From contig SIJG01000019.1 in the NCBI GenBank assembly GCA_023374025.1, positions 865,889 to 929,888 on the forward strand: a stretch of DNA of 64,000 nt, given 5' to 3'. The notes under the pieces were generated by a model, which saw only the letters and a program-made list of their open reading frames with translations, was not told where the DNA came from and made no database searches. The DNA comes from Heterodera schachtii (taxonomy: Eukaryota > Nematoda > Chromadorea > Rhabditida > Heteroderidae). Shown one piece after another: positions 1 to 11,405 of this stretch (position 1 is the stretch's first letter; each line of letters opens with the position of its first letter). A program made the translations under genes and the position numbers.

Positions 1-242
1 TTTTCAAATTGCAGAAAAATTTGTGAGATTTTTTTCTTTACAGACAGACTCTGTCTTTTGACTGATAAATTTACCACAGTCCAAAAAAAAAACCCAGGAA
101 ATTGTATTGGATCGGATGTACTTACATATAATTAGCTAAAATCGCAAAATTTTGATGGGACACTTAAAAGTCCATAGGACGCGTATTTTGTCACACCAAA
201 TTTTGACCGGACCGTTCCTTTTTTGCGCTCCTTATTTGACAG
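1..242. other. gene-free flank, nothing recognised
   Basis: AT-rich sequence with no open frame that looks like protein and no repeat I can pair inside the window. It ends where the foldback repeat arm begins. Confidence 0.5.
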
Positions 243-641
243 TGTTCAAGAAATTTTCTTGGTAGAAAAAAGGGTGCTAATGTCGTTTACAAACCATAAA
301 AAATAGTTCTAATAAATCATACATTTAAACATTTCTAGGGGCTTTTCGGGGTCGCTGATCACGAATCTGACATCCATTTCGACTAATTTCGAACCCCGGA
401 CCCGAATTCGAACAGAAGCCGAAAATTAATTTTTCACCTAAGTTCATTTTTATGTTAGAATCTGAACAGAATTCAGGTCCGGGGTTCGGAATTGGTCGAA
501 ATGTGTATCAAATTCGTGATCAGCGACCCCGAAAACCCCCTAAAAATGTTTATGTGTATGATTTTATAAAAATATTTTTTATGGTGTGTAAACGACATAA
601 GTACCGAAAAAAGCGCGCATTGCGCATTTTCCATTGAACTT
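243..641. repeat. foldback (long inverted-repeat) element
   Basis: The left half (about 243-430) reads as the imperfect reverse complement of the right half (about 452-641). Matching blocks include gtcgtttac...ccataaaaaata, tttcggggtcgctgatcac and a segment around accccggacc. A short non-repeated centre separates the arms. This is the architecture of a foldback or MITE element. The sub-block with gaattcgaac and gtccggggtt recurs in the elements near 51.7-52.0 kb and 55.4-55.8 kb, so it is a dispersed family. Target duplications were not identified. The right end stops 22 bp from the stop codon of the neighbouring small gene. Confidence 0.8.
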
Positions 642-662
642 CCAATTAATGCCACAAAAAAT

Positions 663-1231
663 TCACCATGGAATGCACCCAAATTCGTGGGCATCCGTCA
701 CAATTTTGGGGCCTTCTTTTTTCGTCTGCCCCTTTTGCTTCTTCCTTTTCCCGTTGCTTTTCTCGTCACTGCTGCTGTTAATCGGCTCCGGCGGAATGTC
801 CAAATAGGAGGCGCACAAAACGATGGAACCGACGTCGACGCACTGAAAATTTAAAAAAAAAAATTATTCGGCAAAAAATCGGAAGCAACCATGAAGAAGG
901 GGGGGGGGGGGAGTCCCATATTAGAATAGGGGACTCCTATTCTTCATGATTGCCCATCGGAAAGCATTTTCAGAGGCCAGATGGGAAGCCTGGGACATAA
1001 TTTTGAAGGTATATCGCATATATTTGAAAATTTAAAAAAAAACGGAAAACCCATAAAAATCGCCATGGTTTTTCCGGTGCATTTTGCCACCTCAAAACAC
1101 TCCTTCAGTGTTTTTGGCAGCTTCCGTTTCTTCTTCTTCTTTTTGTCGTCTTCCGTCGACTTTTTGTCATCACTTTTCTTGGCAATCCTTTTTCGTGGAG
1201 GTCTCGGCATTTTCCGCGAAAATTTTGGCAT
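663..1231 (-). CDS. small lysine-rich protein, two exons, function unknown
   Basis: Proposed exons 1231-1091 and 842-663 (minus strand) join in phase 0 and give 106 aa. Exon 1 encodes a basic N-terminus (MPKFSRKMPRPPRKR, then runs of K/D/E). Exon 2 encodes a C-terminal part with CASYLDIPPEPI followed by another basic patch and ends ...HEFGCIPW. The donor after GAG is GTGGCA (weak); the acceptor ATTTTCAG is good. The two K-rich clusters suggest a nuclear or nucleic-acid-binding protein, but this is composition only. I recognise no family. An alternative is that only exon 1 is real and reads through to about 944. The + strand over exon 1 is also open but has no protein-like character. Confidence 0.55.
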
Positions 1232-1411
1232 TTTATTACTAAAACGTAAATTAGCTAAAAATGAACAGTTTTAACAAATTAATAACGCATGAAATGAAAT
1301 GGATTAAATCTGTAGATAAGTGAGTGGACGGACAAGGCCAATAGAATTTTTAAGTTTGGCAAAATGTTATTTAAACTTTAAAATTTTTAATTATAAATTT
1401 TAATTAGAGTG

Positions 1412-1505
1412 CAGCGGGACCGGGCCGGGAATTCCCGGTCATCCGAGGTCCCGGTCCCGGTTCCCGGATTTTGAAAAGCTCAGGTCCCGGTCCCGGTCGG
1501 GCAAC
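1412..1505. repeat. CCCGG-rich palindromic repeat fragment
   Basis: Dense run of ccgg/cccggt words (gcgggaccgggccggg ... ggtcccggtcccggt ... gggcaaccggga). Related 'gggtccgggt' fragments occur at about 5158-5220, 9950-10080, 20500-20600 and 38525-38650. It is probably the terminal part of an inverted-repeat element family; the partner arm was not found here. Confidence 0.5.
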
Positions 1506-1517
1506 CGGGAAAAACAA

Positions 1518-1700
1518 GCACTGGTAAGAATGGGGGTCTGAGTGAAAAATTAGCGATGAAAATTGGAGTTAAAGGAAAAATTTAAAAAATATTAATTTAT
1601 ATATTCTTTAAAAGTAACGCCCTTGATTGTGCAAATGGCCTAGTGGCTAGTCTCCTTGACTTTCCCTCTTTTCTCGAATAATGAAAATTTCTCGGTGTTT
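1518..1700 (+). other. SINE-like tag with tRNA-like A box
   Basis: Begins with cactggtaagaatggggg, a tag that recurs at about 36917, 37712 and (as caccggtaagaatgggg) 46591. About 120 bp later comes aatggcctagtggctagtc, which resembles a tRNA A box (TGGCnnAGTGG). In the 46.6-kb copy the same tag is followed by a clearer A box and B box. I infer a tRNA-derived short interspersed element, here lacking a good B box. Confidence 0.4.
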
Positions 1701-2340
1701 TGGAGTAACTATGTTTCGATCTTGTTGTAAAAAACTCTTATTGGATATTTATTTTTTCTCCATGGACACGAATCAATCAAATAGGCTGGAAATATTTACC
1801 CCGACATTTGCGCCTTTGTCCAAAATCGTGTTCAAAATTAAGTTTTTTCAAGCCCTGATAGCTTAAACAGCATTTAAATAATTGTTTGCTAAAGACTTTT
1901 TTGATCAGCATCAAAAGTTAACCTTAGCAAGAATTTTTCTAGATTTTTTGACCCACAAAATTGATTTAAAGCAAACAAATTTTATGACCACCAGAGAATG
2001 GGGTGTGTCAGACAAAATCAAATGAATTCGTGCATTAAGTGATATTTCGCTTAATGATTTGTATCATTGGAAAGCCCATTAAAAATACGCCTACCAAAGA
2101 GCTAATTAAAATTTTATTAAAAATTATTATTGGAATTGAATTATTATAAACTTAGGTCCATGACTGTAGAAGATTGTATTTTCTTAATTTTAATGCTTTT
2201 AGACTATCAGAGCTTGAAAAAATTTCAGTTTGAATCCGATTTGGACATAGGCACAAATGTCTGAACACGCTGGAAATTTCATGTAAAAATATTTCATTTT
2301 TTTACACAATTGAAATTTATTGAAAATTTCTTATAGCGAT
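1701..2340. other. AT-rich intergenic stretch
   Basis: No reading frame or repeat structure that I can support. Short open frames here have no protein-like composition. Confidence 0.5.
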
Positions 2341-2620
2341 TTTTCATGAACGGGAGCGGAAAAAACTGGGAATTCCTATTCTCGTGTTCCTAAAATTGAC
2401 CGGGAATAGGAAATTTCCCGTTTTTTGCTCCAAATTTGACCGGGAACGACGAATGGCGCTCCGGGCTGCTCGCGCCGGCTCGCCGACTTTAACCATGCGT
2501 TCGCTCGCACCATCCGCCGCTCGCTCGGCGAGCGTCCGTCCCGCCATTTGCTCCGTCTTCGCATTGCCCCTCTTTTTCCATTTGGTTAATGTCGTTTTGT
2601 GTTGTTGTTAATGAAAATGT
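2341..2620. other. local GC/CpG-rich island with overlapping open frames
   Basis: An abrupt GC-rich block (for example ctcgcgccggctcgcc, cgctcgctcggcgagcg) in AT-rich surroundings, with direct repeats of gaccgggaa. Frames of 60-75 codons are open on both strands, which is expected from GC-rich sequence and is not evidence of coding. It lies about 0.6 kb upstream of the acetyltransferase gene and could be a promoter-proximal CpG-rich segment or an old insertion. Confidence 0.35.
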
Positions 2621-3201
2621 GACAATTGACGAAAGCATTCACTATAATTTATATAACTCTCCCTTTCATTTCTCCATTTTCGATTTAATTATCGGAAAGG
2701 GAAGGAATTCTCCCCGTGGTGAGCCGAAGTGAATGTATCAATCGTAATATTTAAATTTAATTATCATTTTAATTTATTTGCTAAATGAAAATTTAGACTC
2801 AATAATTTTTACCCTAACTTTTTTAAAATTCAATAAAATTTCATTCATTCGTCTCGTCACCATAAAAGGAGGCCAAAAACCCATTCCAATTGATCATTTG
2901 TTCGTTTCTCGCTTCGTTCTCGTCACTCCCCCCCCCCCCCCCCCCTCCGCGCCCGCATTTCCAGGAATTGGCTGAACCCCAAAAAAAGACATGAAACTAT
3001 TTATTTACATAGATAGCCAAAGGAAAAATTCACAAACAAAAAAATTATATAACTTTGTCCGTTAGTGACCGCGTTTTAAACGGTCAATAGGGACCAAACT
3101 CACAATTTCCTTGAAACTTAGTGAAACTTTTTAATCAATCATTTTATTCGCCTCCCTCCTCCCCCTGCATTTTCAAAAATAATCGACTCCAATAAAAACA
3201 C
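2621..3201. other. upstream region of the acetyltransferase gene with an 18-nt poly-C tract
   Basis: Presumed 5' flank. The only notable feature is an uninterrupted run of about 18 C at 2928-2945. No TATA-like or other promoter signal is convincing. Confidence 0.4.
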
Positions 3202-5452
3202 ATGTCATCGTCCTCTTCACACTTGTGCAATGCCTCGCGTTTTGGCCAACACTCGGCGGACGACAAAAAGCCAATGCTCCAACGGATGTTGGACGGAGAA
3301 TTGTACCGATGCAGCGACCCGCTGGTGCAGGTCCTCCGCCAGGGAAAATTTCCACCCCTCGCCACCCGCTAATTTTTAAAAAATTGTTCTTGATTTTTTC
3401 TCATGGACAGGATTTGCCCAGTTTTGTAAACGATTTGACTTTCATAAAATTTTATTCAAAAACTTGTATCGCACTGTAATTTTTCATTTGGGTGACGGAG
3501 CCCGTGCCCGCCCCCTGGCGCGTTGGGGGTCAACACCCTCTGGCCAATTTTGGCCTTAACTTCTTTTTTTGTTGACAAATCATCCAAACTTGGTATCTTT
3601 CGGAAGCTCAAAATGTTTAGAAATATTTCTTAGCTGGTGCTAACAAATAGCAATTAATTCAGCTTACAAAAGAAGTGTCCTTAAAAATCGTAAAAAGTCA
3701 GAATTTTTTGTATTTTTTAAATTTACAATAATTTTTTTTTGGCTCGAAGTCTCCTCTGACGGAGTTTGTTTTTTCTCTTCCAATCATTCTCATTTCACCT
3801 CCATTAAAACACACACAATTAGACCGAGTTGGAGCAGAATGAGTTTTGGTTGGCCCGCTTCAACGCCGCGCTTTCATTGCCGGTGACGGAACGCAACAAA
3901 ATTCTCAGAGAACGGCTTGGCCACCTCGGCGAAGGAAGCTCAATTAGGCCACCGTTCTTTTGTGATCACGGTCGGTAAAGTGAAGAAAGAACAAATGACA
4001 GAGAAAGAGTTCATAGACGGCTAATTGGACAATTAGGCGACAGTAAAAGAAAAACAAGCCTAAAGCCCAATCACTCGGTTGGGCGGGGGGAGGTAAACTG
4101 CGTAAAGCCATTTAAATTATATGTCGATCTAAATGCTTTTTATAAACGATTAAAACAAGAAAAAGTTATGCTTAAAAACAATAAAGTCTCATTTTATATA
4201 ATTAAATTTAAATTTTTAATCTTTGCTCTAATTCGTGAACCAAGTTCCGCTAACATAACGAATACATTGCGGCTAAACCTTCATCAGTCTTTCTTTAATT
4301 TCTGCCCTGGTTCGAACCCCAAGCTGAAGAAATTTATTTATTTTATTAATATTTTTAGAATAAACTACTATTTTAATCAATTAAAATTTAATTACTTTTA
4401 AGTCTTCCTGCAATTAAAAATTATATATATAAATTAAATATATTTTTTTCCTTTAAAACTTAGCGTAAAAATCGGATAAAAAGTTTAATCAAAAATCCAT
4501 ATTTTGACCTTTTTGATTAGCCAACCTGGCCCTCTATGTATCAAATAAATTTGGAAAAATAATGGGGGAACAGATACGTGGAGGGGGGAGGAGGGAAACG
4601 AACTGCTCCCGTCACTACCATCATTTCCTTGGCTTTAAGGCCGCAACATTTTCCTGGGCGAGGATGTGTTCCTCAATTACAACTGTTGCGTGTTGGACGT
4701 TTGTCGTGTGGACATTGGGGACAAATCGATGGTTGGGCCCGCGGTGCAAATTTACGCGGCTGACCACCCCCGGGACCGAGCAGTGCGGGACCAGGGCTGG
4801 GAATACGGAAGGCCGGTGCGCATTGGGCGGGGCGTGTGGGTCGGAGGCGGCGCGGTGATTTTGCCCGGCGTGACGGTGGGCGACGGCGCAATCATTGGGT
4901 GGGTAAACAAATTGGCAAAAAAGGCAATGACTGACGGATCAGTGTGATGTTGCTAGGTTGTCTTGGCATTTTATAAAACCGCCAAAGGGGTAGAAAAATG
5001 GAAAAATAGAAATATAAAATTGAAATTGCTTAACTCACTAAATTTACATTTGTTGTGTTATTTGATAAACCCAACTATCCTCTATCAGAATTAGAGCTGG
5101 AAATGTAAGTTAAATGACTTATTGCTGATTATAAATTATCTTAGAATGACTTAAAAACAGGGTCCGGGTCTTGAAAAAGCCGGATCCGTTCCCGGTCGGG
5201 TACCCGGACCCTGACAACTCTACTATGAGTCCGCGATGTTCCGAGTCCCTGAATTTTTTCGTCCCGATATCTTTCTCGTCCCGACTCGTCTCGATAAATC
5301 CCCTGATATACAAGAGCGGTCTTAACGCAGGGAAAAATGTTCATTCACAATCTAGAGCGTATGCCGTGGTAACGCGCGATGTGCCGGAGGGTGCCACCGT
5401 TGTTGGGAATCCGGCACGTCAAATCACCAAAAAAGAAGACCAAACCGAATGA
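3202..5452 (+). CDS. NodL/maltose O-acetyltransferase-like protein (bacterial-type, intron-containing)
   Basis: Exons 3202-3330, 3823-3970, 4640-4898 and 5356-5452 join in frame to 210 aa, close to the 185-200 aa usual for bacterial maltose/galactoside/NodL acetyltransferases. Residues about 22-73 form the N-terminal Mac domain (KPMLQRMLDGELYRCSDP). The rest is a left-handed beta-helix with hexapeptide repeats (VDIGDKSMVGPAV, VRIGRGVWVGGGAVILPGV) ending in the conserved DVPEGATVVGNPAR. His135 in QIYAADHPRD is the expected catalytic histidine. The family transfers acetyl from acetyl-CoA to a sugar hydroxyl in the cytosol; no signal peptide is seen. The start is the first ATG in frame. Coding exons, especially exon 3 of the list, are much richer in GC than the introns and neighbours. 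An aataaa lies 10 bp after the stop. NodL-like genes in plant-parasitic nematodes are regarded as acquired from rhizobia-like bacteria; the same origin is inferred here. The four introns show it is genomic, not a contaminant. Confidence 0.95.
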
Positions 5453-5461
5453 TGAATATTC

Positions 5462-5467
5462 AATAAA
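5462..5467 (+). promoter_or_regulatory. polyadenylation signal of the acetyltransferase gene
   Basis: Canonical AATAAA ten bases after the TGA stop of the acetyltransferase gene, in the position expected for a nematode 3' end. Confidence 0.6.
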
Positions 5468-6158
5468 GAAATGAAAAAATTGTTTTAAAATTTATTGTAT
5501 AAGGCAGAATTAAGTTTTTGGTAAAAATTGTTATTTATATTTGATAAATACATAAATGGAGAAAATTGTAGTTTTTAAAAATGGGTACAAGCATTGCTTT
5601 TGAAAATTAAAATTATTCATGATAAATGGCACAACACTTTGACTACCCGTATTTGAAAATTTTTTAATTTCCGGCGCCAAAATGGCAAAAATTAGCTAAA
5701 CATTTCCGACCAATGCCGGAAATGTTGTGGGAAGAAACAAAAACATCAAAACGGAAATTGGAATTCATCAGATGACGAATGAGAATGTATTTCACGTGCA
5801 TTTGCTAAGCTCGCTTTTGTTTTTATTTAATATAAATTTGTTATTTAAAAATGTATAAATATTCATAAATAATCTAAGTAATTAAATCACTTCATTTTTA
5901 GAGCTGTAATCCTGGAAAAGGTGGCATTTGCCGGCTTTTTTTGGGGCGGGGGGGACCGTGTCTCGGGATTCTTTGTTTTTCATTCAATTTTTGAATCAAA
6001 TGATAATTTGATATTAAAATTTTAAATAAAACAAACAAACATTTAGTCTCAAATGTATTTTATGATTTCTTTAAGATAATGTCAATTCAATTAATTTAAT
6101 ATAAAATTAATTAAATTGCGTATAGATTAGTCAGATTATTCAATTAAATTCTTTAAAT

Positions 6159-9100
6159 ATGTCAAAAACTTTTTGGAAATTGCTTTTTTATGCACAATGC
6201 TTCACCTTTCTCACGAAACAATTTGCAGATGCAAGCCCAACAAATGAGACAGACAAAAATGGTAGTAAATTAATATTTTAAATGTGGCAAAAATAATTTA
6301 AAACTAATTAATTATGAACTTAAAATAAAATTTCCATTGCATGATGAAGATAAATCCACCGCTGTTGTGGACCTCAACTTGGAAACTTTAATTGACGATG
6401 CCATCCACTGGGCTCATATCCATGGCATGGTCACAAGAACGAAGGAAAACCGACTCAAGTATAATTAAATAATATAATAATTGGAAATTAATTTAACTTT
6501 TCCCGAATTTTTACTTGCAAAATCCAATTTATTACTTTGAATATTTCAATTTGTTGGCAATTCTAAATTCCGTAAATCTTCTTAATTTAAAAATGGAGGC
6601 TACATTTATTTATTTATTTTTACGAAAACTCGAAAAATAATCTTTTTACATGCCATACTGGAAGCTTTTAAGCGATTGTTAAATTGGCATAAAATGTTTT
6701 AAAAAAATGCCATACAAATCAAAGATTGTGGAATTTTTCGCCACAGATGACACACATTGGTTGGGAGGGAATTCTTTAAAAATAAATACATAAGTTTAGT
6801 GATTGCTTTCATTTTGATACTTTCTTTAGTCCTGACATTGCCGCTTTTCTGCCATTTTCACTGTTCCCAACGCCTTTTCCGCGCGTAATTTTTGAACAAG
6901 CGCAGTCAGTGCATACGGTAGGAATTGAAATTAGCAGTATTTTAAAGGTGGAGATTTCTATAATTACTTTTCTATACTATCATTTTGCTGGTGATGCAAA
7001 ATTGCAACATTAATTAGAAAAGTAAAATACAATAAATTCACTAATTACAAAATTGGCCACCCATTTTTTCTCGTTTAAAATTTTTCTAATGTTTGAATAT
7101 TTTCCACGTTTTCTTTTCAATTTAATTTTATTTTATTCATTTTCCATAATTTATTATTAATTTTCTTTTAAGTAATTTTTTGGTTATTGAAAACAAAATA
7201 TTTTGTCCAGTTTTGTTGTTTATCAGTGATAATATTTGTTTAATGCATTTAGCTGATGCAACTTTTGTACTTTCGCGTTTCGTCTGACATTGAATTTCTT
7301 CGCGAGAACCTTCAGTCAACCGCCGACACAAATGAACTCGTGGCGGATTTGCTAAAAATTATGAACATTGTTAATGAGGAGGGCATTAAGCAACCGCTCA
7401 ATTTCATTTTGATGCGATCAGTAATTCTTAAATATTACATTTAGATAGAAAATTTAATAATTTTGGATTTGGAAATCGGTAGATAAAAACAATTTCAAAA
7501 AACGGATTTACATTTTTTGTGGGTTTCATTTACAAAAACAACTCCCAACAACTTTAAAAAAATATTTCAAAATGAAAATATAAGAAATATTCTTTAGGAT
7601 TACATGAGCGATATGGGCAAAAATGATCAAACCGGAGAGACCGAATACGGACTCAAACAGGTAATTAACGAACAAATTATCTATCATTTAATAAGAATCA
7701 ATTAAAATATTACTATAAATGGCATTTGCTCAAAACATTTATGGTACTTGCATTTACGAGCAAATATTTGTGTTGAAAAGTCCGACTCCATGGAGAGGAA
7801 ATTCCGGGAATCGGGGGGGGGGGGGGTAATTATTTTCTGATTTTTCTGAGAAGGTCGGCTAGGAAATAATAAAAATCTTTCAAATTCCATATGGAAAATG
7901 AAAAAACAAAATCATCACCTAAATTATTTTGGGGTACTGTAATCATTTGCTGTATAATTATTATAAAATTAAAAAAATTAAATTTAAAAAACAAGCTTCA
8001 TTTAAGATTGAAGTGAACATTGGCCAAGCTGGTGGCTTCGTGAATTCAGCAAATATCACAAAATTGCACAGACGAACGATGGCCTTGGCCGGGTTTGACA
8101 CGTCAAAAGAGAAAATGCCGGACAACCCGTGCGATACCATGCTGATCAATGCACTAGTAATGGCATGGTCAGTCCAATCTGACATTAGCATCTATTTAAT
8201 TTTATTTAGCAAAAAATGAGTTGTATAAAATGGAAAAAATAAAAATTAATGGATTAAATTAATTTTTTAGACATTTAAAAATTAATTTCAAATAATTAAA
8301 TTAAAAACAATGATTATTCATTGGTTATATAAGGTTTATTATTAGTTTATATATTTTTTGATTCTTTAATTTTTTATTTATCCAATTAAAGGAAAAAATT
8401 TGATGACAAAGACGCAATTATTTTAATTGTCGCTGGTAAAATATATCGAGACTATGAGCAATATCAGCTGAATTATTTGATGGAAATTGTTTCAAAAAAA
8501 AACATAAAAATTGTGCAAATGTCATTAGCTGAAGCCGCTGAAGAGTAAGGGGCATTTAACAAATAATAATTTATGCACAATTAATTCTTTTAATTTTATT
8601 TGAGTACGCTAATTAATTAGCCATTAAAAATTATGCTAATTTGTTTAAAAAATCGTAAAATAGCACTCTTTTTCATGTTGACTCTCGGCGATGACCATTC
8701 ATTGCGTTATGGCACACAAAAAGTGGCAATTGCTTTCTACCGATCACTTTCTTCCCTGAGAGATGAACGCATTTTCAACGCTCGGCTTATGATCGAACGA
8801 TCAACAGCAATTGTAAGATTTAATGTTGCAAAAAAATATTGTAATTATGTAAACACTGTAAAAGTTAAATTTAACAGTTTTAAAGTTAAAAGATTTTTAC
8901 TGGTTTAGAAAATAAAAAATTACCAATGTATATTTGTTAAAATTGTTTATTTAAAAAACACCAAAGAAATCCAAGATTAACTTAATTTTGTAATAAAATG
9001 TCGGAAATCTATTTTTAATGAAAATTTAAATTCTTATTTAATAATTTGAAGAAAATACCAACTGTGGCAAATGGACTTGCAAGTCAAAAGAAGATTCAGC

Positions 9101-10371
9101 AGGTAATTTTGTGAATTTTGAAATGAATAACATAATAAAATAAGTTAAAATATTAATTATTAAATAAGATGATTATATGCTTTTGCAAATTGCTTCATTT
9201 CTCCGCAGATTCTCGCAAAGCCCGGAATGGTGGAACGCTTTTTCCCGCACCCAAATGAAGCGGACAAAGTGGCGGCAATTCGCAAAACATTCACCGGATT
9301 GTATGGCTTAGATGACCCGGATAATGAGAACACCAAGCGCGTGATTCAGGTAATTAATTAATATCATAAGCATTATGATGGTTTTCAAATTCAGAACAAA
9401 TGCCCTTGAAATTTAATTTTTTAGAATTTTGGACAATTTTTTAATATTTTTACCCAAAAATTGGGCAATATTGTTGATTCTTGGGCCTGACTTTTAAGAT
9501 TTTTTCTGGTTTCTTAATACATTTTGTACCAAAAAGAATACATTTATAGGCAGAATTTTAAAAATTAAGTCAATTTTTGGGTTGAGCAGGGAATGTTCAC
9601 TTAATTGCTGTGAAATTTATTATGACTTTAGCATCTTTTAATACTTGGGGGTCTGGATTAGGAATGTGAAAGTCCCGAAAACTAGGCAAAATCCAACAAA
9701 AACCCGAAACTCCGCAATACGGGATCTAATTTTCTTTAGGATGCCATTGCTCATCCTGATAATTACGTGATGAAGCCAAGCCGTGAGGGCGGTGGAAACA
9801 ATTTTTGGGGCGATGAAATTCCGAAAAAGTTGCGCGAAATGAGCCGTGCCGAGCTCAGTGGCCATATTTTAATGCAAAAAGTTCACCCATTCTCTGCTCC
9901 GGTAATTTTTGGCATAAACCAAGTGGCATGTTCAGGAATTACATTTTTTTTGTTCGGGTTTTGGATAGGAATACATGGATCTGGATATTTTGGGCAAAAA
10001 ATCGGATCCGGATGTTGCCGGGTCCAGAAAAGTCGCGTCCAGGTCCAAGTTTTCAAACTAGTCCTGGTCTGGGACCACACTGGTCATACAATGAGGAGAA
10101 AATTTAAGTAATAGCTAACAATAATTAGAGGTTTTGCTAAAAATAAAAATTTTATCCTCAGAATTACATGGTCCGGCCAAATGATGGCGTGCAGCACGGA
10201 AATGTCGTCACCGAGCTGAGCACTTTCGGCACTCTGCTGGGCCATGTGAAGACAAAGGCGGTGCTGCACAACGCGCAGCAGGGACATTACGCACGCTCAA
10301 AACCGGAAGGGGCGACGGAGGGCGGCGTTTACGGGGGCGGAGGCGTTGTCGACTCGCCATTCTTATTTTAG
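6159..10371 (+). CDS. secreted glutathione-synthetase-like (GS-like) protein, candidate effector
   Basis: Twelve exons (6159-6261, 6350-6458, 6830-6917, 7253-7420, 7598-7660, 8007-8167, 8392-8544, 8677-8812, 9052-9102, 9209-9349, 9740-9901, 10162-10371) join without a stop to 514 aa; eukaryotic glutathione synthetase is about 470. Family landmarks in order: LIDDAIHWAHIHGMV, PFSLFPTPFPR, LMRS|DYM (substrate-binding Arg155), IEVN (residues 178-181), LILRs replaced by LMIERS, LAKPGMVERFF, the glycine-rich ATP loop KPSREGGGNN (403-412), and a C-terminal glycine-rich loop ending VVDSPFLF. Residues 1-24 are a typical cleavable signal peptide (FWKLLFYAQCFTFL core), absent from cytosolic enzymes. The conserved ISASFGG substrate loop is changed to IGQAGGF, the usual Arg before TKA is Lys, and about a dozen extra residues sit in the last loop. 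GS-like proteins with signal peptides are known effectors of cyst-type nematodes; membership is inferred. One acceptor (before exon 8) is TTTTTCAT instead of CAG. Confidence 0.93.
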
Positions 10372-10469
10372 GGGAAGGGGCGGGGAATGAAATGAACTAT
10401 TACTGTGTATACTACTATTTATACAAGTACTGTATTTTCTTTATTCGTTCCCTTTCATGTCATTATATG

Positions 10470-10475
10470 AATAAA
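10470..10475 (+). promoter_or_regulatory. polyadenylation signal of the GS-like gene
   Basis: AATAAA about 100 bp downstream of the GS-like stop codon, with no competing earlier copy that I can see. Confidence 0.5.
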
Positions 10476-10479
10476 ATAT

Positions 10480-11396
10480 TCATAGTCAAATTAATGTCAA
10501 AAAATCGTAAAAAATATTAATTCAAATTAAAAATAGTAAAAAAATGTTGGAAGGCATAAAAATATGGTTTAATTACGGAAAATGTAAATATTTTGTATTA
10601 AATTATTAGTTCAACGATTGTCAAGATGATCACGCCGAAAGGTCACATCTGCTGGATTGAAGCAATCTTTATTTTGTAAATTTATAATTTCAATGCATTT
10701 TAAGAACAAAAAATACTTTAAAGCTATATTTTCTATGCAAAATTTAATGTTTTGAATTTTTATAATCTGTTTTTCTTTTGAAAGAAATTATATTCATTCA
10801 AAAAATCAAAAACTTTTTTTAAAAAGAATGGAAGATTGTGCTGCCTCTTCAGTCTCTTACAATTTAAAATACATAAATATTGTGCAATCTTTTTAGGCTA
10901 ATTCCCACGGCAAAAAGTTTGTTGTATTTATTAGTGTTTTTTGGTAATTTATGCAATTTCTTCATTCTAATGTTTAAATCAAATGAAAGGCGATTTAAAA
11001 AGCTTTTAATTTTCCACTTTTTTAAAAATTCATTCTTAAAAAACATTATAATTTATTTCGTAATTTATTATTATTATTTTTTTATTATTTCGCTTACATT
11101 TTAATTAGGTAATTATTTTTTCTTTCTTGAATGACCTCTTTATGAAAAGAAATTGACATGCGCTCAATATCTCGGCTTTTCTTTTCTTAGGATTTTTTAT
11201 AGTTTTTAAAGTTTCTTTTAATTTATGATTTTTAATAAAAATGTTATTAATGAAATTTCAAATTAATTTGTTGAATATAAATATGTTATATTCTTGCTGA
11301 GCGATGAATCGGTCGTAATCACCGGAAATTCCTCGTTCATTTCATTTTTATTATTTTTTATATAAATATTTAATTCATTACGGCGGTCAGCACATT
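10480..11396. other. AT-rich intergenic stretch
   Basis: Very AT-rich. The open frames here are hydrophobic low-complexity translations of T-rich DNA. No gene or paired repeat recognised. Confidence 0.5.
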
Positions 11397-11405
11397 TAAT
11401 CGAAT

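Noticed and set aside
3144..3365. Minus-strand open frames over the first acetyltransferase exon
   Set aside because: They are shadows; the + strand encodes the Mac domain with correct splice phases.
3202..10371. Operon of the NodL-like and GS-like genes
   Set aside because: The genes are about 700 bp apart, the first has its own polyA signal, and no trans-splice signal is evident; nematode operon spacing is usually much shorter.
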